Under the pieces are notes generated by a model, which was not told where the DNA came from, did not search any database, and worked only from the letters and a program-made list of their open reading frames with translations. The position numbers were made by a program, and so were the translations under genes. 64,000 nucleotides of DNA from Rhynchonema sp. JSB1_4 (lineage: Eukaryota > Nematoda > Chromadorea > Monhysterida > Xyalidae): contig JASAMV010002279.1 of NCBI GenBank assembly GCA_030248065.1, forward strand, positions 62,001 to 126,000, read 5' to 3'. Below are positions 57,901 to 64,000 of this stretch, piece by piece (position 1 is the first letter of the stretch; each line of letters begins with the position of its first letter).

Positions 57901-60900
57901 AACCGTTGGTTTCCAAAGGTCTCCCGTGAATGAGTTAAACGTGCTGCGACACAGTGAATCTCTGTTTCACATCTACGTATGTATGCCTTAGCAGGTTGTT
58001 TCAGCGAGAGAGACCTTAAATGGCGGCAGATGAATCCACGAAACTGTTTGATCCACGGAACGAGTCGACACACACAACTTCAAAACTGCCATAAACGTAA
58101 CTATGAACGATCGTTTGGGCAAAAGGTTCAATCAGGCGTGACCTGCTGGCAACCGCGCATTGAAACCTTATCATTCGCTTCAGCTTCTGATTTCCAAGCA
58201 TGCGCTGTGGAAATGACACGGTCGGTGGTCATGTAAACATTCCAAACCGGCACAGCTTATTGATAAGATTCAAGCCAGAAATCTCAATATAAAATAAGGT
58301 GACACATCCATCACAACATTGCTATTGGTCGTACAATGACTATATGAGAATCCATCCCCCTATTTTTCCTGCATTGTCAAGAGGAGTTTCTGGCGACTTT
58401 TTCAAATTGAACCAGGTTTTGACAAGCAGTTATTTTCTCTTTCTTTTCCCTTTTTCCCGCTTTATTTATCGGAAGTGAGCTCCGTGTGCGTGCTGCATAT
58501 CGATTTCCCACGCAATGTACGCAATTCGTGGCTACAGTAACCCAAACCCCGAACCATTTTAGTCGTGGAGAATTCCAGGGCCAAACTTCTGCACACGTGC
58601 GTTTCTCATTCTTCTCGCTGATAAGAATGCGAAATGCTTGTGAAAGCCTGGTTCAATCTGAAAAAGTCGCCAAGTAACACCCTTGACAATGTAGGAAAAT
58701 TAGGGGGATGGATTCTCATAGTCATTGTGCGATCAATACGTCTTGTGAACACCTCATTGACAATCATCCTGACCAGCTGCTGGTGCTTCACCAACCCTGT
58801 AAAATCAAACACCAACCGTTGTTCACATTCAGCCAGCGTCAGCCGAATGCAATTCGCCTGATGATCGGTCAATTCGTGCATGTTGTATTCAACCAATCGC
58901 TGATCAACAATGTTCTGATTGGCCGACTCCACTACGAACAACACCGATGCCGATGGGTTACGGTACGCCCACCTATGTAGATTGTTTGGTTTGGACGGGA
59001 GCAGAAGCTGCTGAACAATCTGTCGCTACATAGTGTACCGATATGTGTTTTGGGGTTCCATTGGTTGCGATAAGACCCAGTGGTGTCGTTGAGAAATCAA
59101 GAAATTTCAAAATTTTATAATTTCGTAATCGGAAACTTCGGGAAATTTCCCATACATACCCCCAAAAATCAAAAATTTCCCATACCAGGGGGTTTCTCCA
59201 AAAACTCAAAAATTTCCCATACCCGAGGGTGGGGGTTTTGAAAAAAGGACCCCAAAAATCTTCTAAAAATGCCAAGAATTGGTCTAAAAAGTGCTTAAAA
59301 CAGAGTTTTCTTGCGGCAGTCGGCGATTTTTGACATTTTTGGACGAAAAATGGTCAATTTTGGTACTTCTCTGGGTCAAAAAGTCATTTCTTAGGGGTGC
59401 TTGTTCCAAAAGTAAAAAATTTTCCATACCCCATACCCCCGGCCGATTTCCCATACCCCATACCAGGGGGGTAACCCCCCAACCCCCTAACGACACCACT
59501 GATAAGACCCCCTGTGTGGTTACTGCTGCTTCGTTTCTAAAGTCTTAAGATGCCATTTACACCCTCAATTAATATATTCACTAAAATGCCACTTTACGCG
59601 TCACAGTCAAGAGGGTAGATAGTACATCAAGTCCAGGGTCACACAAAAATAAAAGAGCAACTCACAAAGTTTGCGTTTTTTTGGCAGACACCGTTAGACA
59701 GGTCTGTTCCGACAGATTTTTAACCCCAGTGTTTTTGTCTAAAAAATCCAACCGGTGCCCGATGTGCTTAATCCAAGTTTGGCTTTTCAATTCCTCACGT
59801 TTCACGACGTATTTTATGGGTGCAAGTCGAAGGTTGCTGTTCCCATAACTGATTTTTTTATCAAATAAAATGTGTACAGGGGACTAGATACGGTAATAAA
59901 ACATCAAGGCGAAGAAATAGGGGTTTGACACACAACAATGTCAATATTATGGGCGTGTGCCAGAAGCATTCATAAAACGAAAAACTTACATTCGTTGAAA
60001 CATGCACAGCACGACTTTTTTAAACTCAAGTAATGTGGTCTGGTGACTATTATTATTCGTGATTATTACCTAGTTTAGTACAGTTTGGGGTGCATTTCTC
60101 GTAAAACTGTCCTTATTATTCCATTCGTGCTACTGTTTGGCGTTACTGTTCACTTCTGGTCATCTTTTGTGTATCATTATTCTCCTCCACTAAACATTCC
60201 AAACTTGTCATGGCTTTCTGGTCTTTTTCTAACTAAAGAGAACGGCTAACCTTCACCTACGTTGTTCGGTGTTAACGTTTGGTTTGTTCTTATCGTCGGT
60301 TCCGTGTCTGCCCCGTTATCATGAGCAGCTACGTATCAGAGTACAGTAGTTAGAGGGAATTCGACATAAACATTTTTCTCCGACTTGCACCCGATAAAAC
60401 TTCCCATATCTCGTGAAATTCACATGCCAAATTCGGAGAGCCGGTTGTACACCCACAAAGCAACAGGTGACGAAAACTGGAGGTCGGAAACCCATCAGAA
60501 CAGGCCGAATGAACAGGAACGCTTGTTAAAAATCGTTTCTGCAACCAGCAGTGGCGAGTGGTGCACCAGGTCATCATCAGTGTGCACCATACGGCCACGA
60601 GCACCAACCAAGCCTGTGCCAATCCATCCGACACCGTCGTGACTGCACAATTCTGCTGGCAACGTCTGCGTATGACGTCATCGCTCATCCCTAATCGTCT
60701 ACAAACAATTGAATGCAGCGTGGAACATTTACTCGCCAGCGCACCGAAACTCGACGCTATGTTGTTCACCTCGATCTGGGAATGAGAGGGGGCTAAGATT
60801 ACGTTTTATCTATTAGTGCTGTGCGTGTAAACACAACACGGCAGCAGTAAATCACCTTTGCGCTGAAATAATCAAGGCCCGCGCCATTCTTAGTCACAGC

Positions 60901-62347
60901 AAATGAGTGTTGTGTGAGAGGTGAGCTGATTGAGTTCTATTAAAAATTAGAAAGTTAACCGTAATCCACCGCTTGAAGCCGCCAAATCGAGTATCGTTGA
61001 AAAGACTATTCAGTGGAGTTTTTGAAAATTTTATTTTCCCGTGCCCTGTCGTGCCTGTCTAGGGTTCAATCGAAATCGCAAGTTCGGGACCAACTCTATA
61101 AATTTTCGGGATTGGGATCGATTCGAATTTCGGTATCGGGATCCCGTTTCGAAAACTATGCACGTGAGGAATGAGCGCCTCCAGAAGTGTTCAATTTTTT
61201 TACACTAGGTAATGTTTCAGCGTTACTACAAATAGCGCCAGATGAACTTCCGCAAACGTTGCCACTTTTGCCGGAATATTTTTAACAAAAACTGCCACAA
61301 AATAACAAATTCTGTTTTCATCAACAAACCCACCTGTTTTATCACAGCGTTCGACGATTCGGCATCGTTTGGCGCATGACACATGTAGTCGGAACGCTGA
61401 ATTTGGAGCACCAATGGCTGCGCCAAACCTGGACACTGACAATTGCATGTGATCACCTTCGTCTTCGAACAAAACTTGCTTTTTGGTGCGCTTATGGGTC
61501 GGCATCAGGGTGTTTTGGTGGCAAGAAAGATTCGACATTAGTAATGGTCATTAACGGTATACCTTCTTTCATGACATGATTGTAAATATCGACTTGTTTT
61601 CGCGTGAATTCATCGGTTTTGATCACCTCCGCCAACGATTTGATGATGAATTCGTGATCGTGCGCCACAACGAAATACAACGCGTTCATGTCCTGGAATA
61701 CAAATGTGGAACGTTAGCGCCACGTGTATTAACATAGCGCCTATACTTTTATACGCATGATGGCGATAGCATGCCCTGTAGCGAGAATGTACGCGCAAAA
61801 CTGCGCAAGTCATAATTCGGGCGAGCACAGGCCAACTCGATGTTTAGCAAACATGTTGCGCGCACATCTTGGAATTGTGACGGCAAATTGTGTATGTCAA
61901 TGCGGTTTGTTGGCTCCTTCGAAAAATAACCACCAAAATACCTACGATCCAAAATCAGCGAAAATATATAACAAGTGTTTTGTGCGGTCAGTTTCGTTTC
62001 AAAAGAACAGACAGTCAGGGTAGAACTCTCAGATATCTCACAGTAACCTTTTGCACGTCCACAGCCGCATCGAAACATCGTTCGGGGAATGGTGTTGGCA
62101 GCAGCGCAAATGGACAGAACTGGCAAACATCACTGTTGTGCTTGTCGATTGGTGTGCGCATACAGAAACCATTCGACTGAAACAAAGGACGAGGATAATT
62201 ATGTCAATTTGTAATATTTAAATCATGCTGTATGTATTCACCACAATATCAATTAACATTACAACAAACCACAGTCCAGTCCTTGCTGAAGTCCACCAGA
62301 TACCTCAGCGTTTGGTCAGATAACGGCAATTTGGGGAAATATTCCAT
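54942..62347 (-). CDS. Glutathione synthetase
   Basis: Eleven exons join in phase: 62347-62273, 62176-62048, 61692-61563, 61428-61334, 60775-60588, 58972-58796, 57759-57555, 57023-56850, 56067-55927, 55848-55723 and 55037-54942, about 511 residues. It ligates gamma-glutamylcysteine and glycine with ATP in the cytosol. Family landmarks in order: [45 protein letters not shown] (Mg/substrate Glu and Asn), [29 protein letters not shown] (glycine-rich ATP loop; animals commonly have EGGGNN, here GC), [16 protein letters not shown] and HVLRTK (Arg that holds the substrate). Longer than the 474-residue human enzyme. Start follows AATCAGAGCCCGGA, a likely trans-splice acceptor. Introns 5 and 6 hold a hAT-like and a TA-type MITE; the donor of intron 5 lies inside a hammerhead-like repeat. 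Confidence 0.93.
58325..58736. mobile_element. TA-flanked MITE, TTGGTCG family, longer variant
   Basis: 412 bp with 35-40-base inverted ends TTGGTCGTACAATGACTATA and TTGATCGCACAATGACTATG, flanked by TA. The interior is unlike the 275-bp copies. Lies in intron 6 of the glutathione synthetase gene. Confidence 0.85.
59078..59501. mobile_element. hAT-like MITE with perfect 8-bp target duplication
   Basis: Inverted ends CAGTGGTGTCGTT bound 424 bp, and ATAAGACC stands immediately on both sides (59070-59077 and 59502-59509). CAG-type ends with an 8-bp duplication are the hallmark of hAT transposons. No transposase frame. Subterminal CCCATACC/GGTATGGG repeats occur on both sides. Lies in intron 5 of the glutathione synthetase gene. 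Confidence 0.92.
60540..60592 (-). ncRNA. Hammerhead-like repeat copy at a splice donor
   Basis: On the minus strand CACACTGATGATGACCTGGTG begins at the first intron bases (GTGCAC) of glutathione synthetase intron 5. GACC can pair with GGTT, and GAAAC follows three bases later. Sense orientation to the host gene. Confidence 0.4.
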
Positions 62348-64000
62348 TCCGGGCTCTGATTTTTTCAAAAAATTATTATCAGTTCCCAACCAAAGCAAAA
62401 TGAAGCAAAAGTAAGGAACGCTTGCTGGAGCGATCATTCGAATCTTCGACCAATGCAGAGTCAACAGAAACACTCCGAATCTTTAATTTTGAGCAGAACT
62501 GTTATTCATATAAGACCGAAATCACAAGATCATGCATTCATATCTTTGACGGGTGGATAATAAACATAACAAAATTACCAAACATAATATTACATTCATA
62601 GAAGCAAAGTGGATAATTAATGACAGACAACAACAGCAAACCATATACTGCAAAAAACAATTTTGTTAACAATTGTGCAAAAATGGAAATAAGCAACAAA
62701 CATATATGATATTATCCTAAATATGACAAGTTGATGGAAATAGGTACATTCAAATATAGTAATTGATCTGTGTTGGTAAGCCTTCAACGAAATAGGCCCG
62801 GACACGCAAATATTAGGTCCCACAGATTTTTTCTTATCTTTAGCTTCTTTTTGCACAGCAATTTGACAGCAAGATCCCTTCAAAAGCACACGAACACACG
62901 GTAGGAAAGCATAACTTAGAAACTGGCTCAATACAATCCCAATATTAAAAACAACACAATTCACAAGATGATAAAAAGGAACCAACGTGGTGAACGCTCT
63001 GTCAATGAAACAAAGGACGAGAAGAGTGAACCGGAGAAAAACAGGTCGTTTGATTTTTTGTTATTGAGGTTTACTGTGATCTACTAAAATGTGGTATTTC
63101 AGAGAAATTAGAAAACGTAAATTTTTGCGTGCTGACAGACGGAAAAACTTTTTCCAAAAACAGGAAGGAGCTCTTATTTCCACCTACGTGGTTGACAAAA
63201 TCCGTTTCGAAACGAGCGCGCGCCATATTTATGTACGCACAAGTATCCACAAGAGCGTACATGCATGAAACATCACTAGCTATTCTTCAACTGCAATTGT
63301 TCAACAAGCAGATGTCCGAATGCTTCACAACTGACTCGATCCAACTGACAAGTATAGATCAACCAATCAGTGAACTTGATCACGTGATCGCGCGCCAGCC
63401 AATCATGACCGCCAAATTGGAGATTTGAATTTGGCGCGCTCGACCGAACAGCAGCAGATAGCGCTTGGATGATGTAACTGGAATAATGAATTGAATATTG
63501 AATGTTCGGCGGATTATCGGTTTGTTTGCGTCGTGCCAAAGCTATCTGTGACCACCATTGAGGGAGGGGGCTGCGTACATGGAAGCCCACAGGCGAGCAA
63601 TACAGCACAACTTTATTCCATCCAAACATTGTTCTGGCCACTAGCACAGATCCCAATAAAATAATGTAACAGCAGTGAGTTTTGCCCGTTTCGGCCTGTT
63701 TTAACTATATAAAACCGAAACTATATATGCAGCTTCAGAGTACTCCATTATTATAAAAATTGCTAACATTTATAAAACACTAAATAAAACACTGCTATAC
63801 ACTCTTTTACCCAAACGCATTAGAAACTCACAAAAATGGAAAGAACTGCGCAGACATCCGTGAAGTAACTGCAGTTGAATGCAATTAAATGCAGTTCTTT
63901 TCCAAAACGGTTCATTTCATTACTAAGACGTATACTTGCGGGCAGAAAAAAGCCTTTTTTTTCGAAAAAAACCGAAAAAACAGTTTTTTCCCCGAGGCCT
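62348..64000. other. Upstream of glutathione synthetase, no gene recognised
   Basis: AT-rich with short frames only. A fragment of the hammerhead-like repeat (AACAGCAGTGAGTTTTGCCC, GTTTCGGCCTGTTTTAA) lies at 63663-63703 on the minus strand. Promoter elements cannot be assigned. Confidence 0.35.

Noticed and set aside
62617..62985. 122-codon hydrophobic minus-strand frame
   Set aside because: AT-rich sequence gives Phe/Ile-rich frames by chance; no splice sites or family support it.

Overview
The window looks like a nematode nuclear genome, most likely repeat-rich and distant from Caenorhabditis. Genes are broken into short exons with GT-AG introns. Several start codons lie a few bases after a lone splice acceptor, as expected for spliced-leader trans-splicing. 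Two tandem seven-transmembrane genes look like nematode serpentine chemoreceptors. No bacterial-style operon or Shine-Dalgarno signal is visible. All gene models were spliced by eye from donor and acceptor sites and reading phase.

Layout. 3.7-7.2 kb (-) is a secreted protein gene with a thrombospondin-type motif. 8.6-10.5 kb (-) is a SQSTM1/p62-like gene that lacks the ZZ finger. 11.3-13.7 kb (-) is a Ser-rich protein with a likely extended Tudor domain. 16.9-22.5 kb (+) holds the chemoreceptor pair; the first copy carries a one-base frameshift. 22.5-25.2 kb is a large fold-back repeat. 26.3-27.3 kb (+) holds two orphan 3' exons of a short-chain dehydrogenase. 27.6-29.7 kb (+) is a complete MMACHC (cobalamin C) gene. 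30.9-34.5 kb (+) encodes a CARD plus ankyrin-repeat protein. 36.1-37.7 kb (+) is a FoxQ2-type forkhead gene with a 14-residue tandem repeat. 40.3-46.3 kb (-) is an SLC18-like vesicular transporter. 48-51.7 kb (-) holds an uncharacterised acidic protein and an F-box-like gene. 53.8-54.0 kb (+) is a small one-TM protein. 54.9-62.3 kb (-) is a complete 11-exon glutathione synthetase.

The space between and inside genes is full of small mobile elements: TA-flanked inverted-repeat elements in several families, a TTAA-flanked element, a hAT-like element with a perfect 8-bp target duplication, and tRNA-derived pieces. Two signals stand out. One is a dispersed repeat of about 70 bp with a hammerhead-ribozyme-like core, whose stem shows compensatory changes between copies. 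The other is the decamer TGATGTTTCA (or its complement), found about 16 times where about 0.1 is expected, often close to 3' splice sites.

Functionally the genes are unrelated housekeeping and signalling genes (glutathione synthesis, cobalamin processing, autophagy, chemoreception, transcription). MMACHC and glutathione synthetase are biochemically linked because MMACHC uses glutathione, but they are 25 kb apart and I infer no co-regulation.
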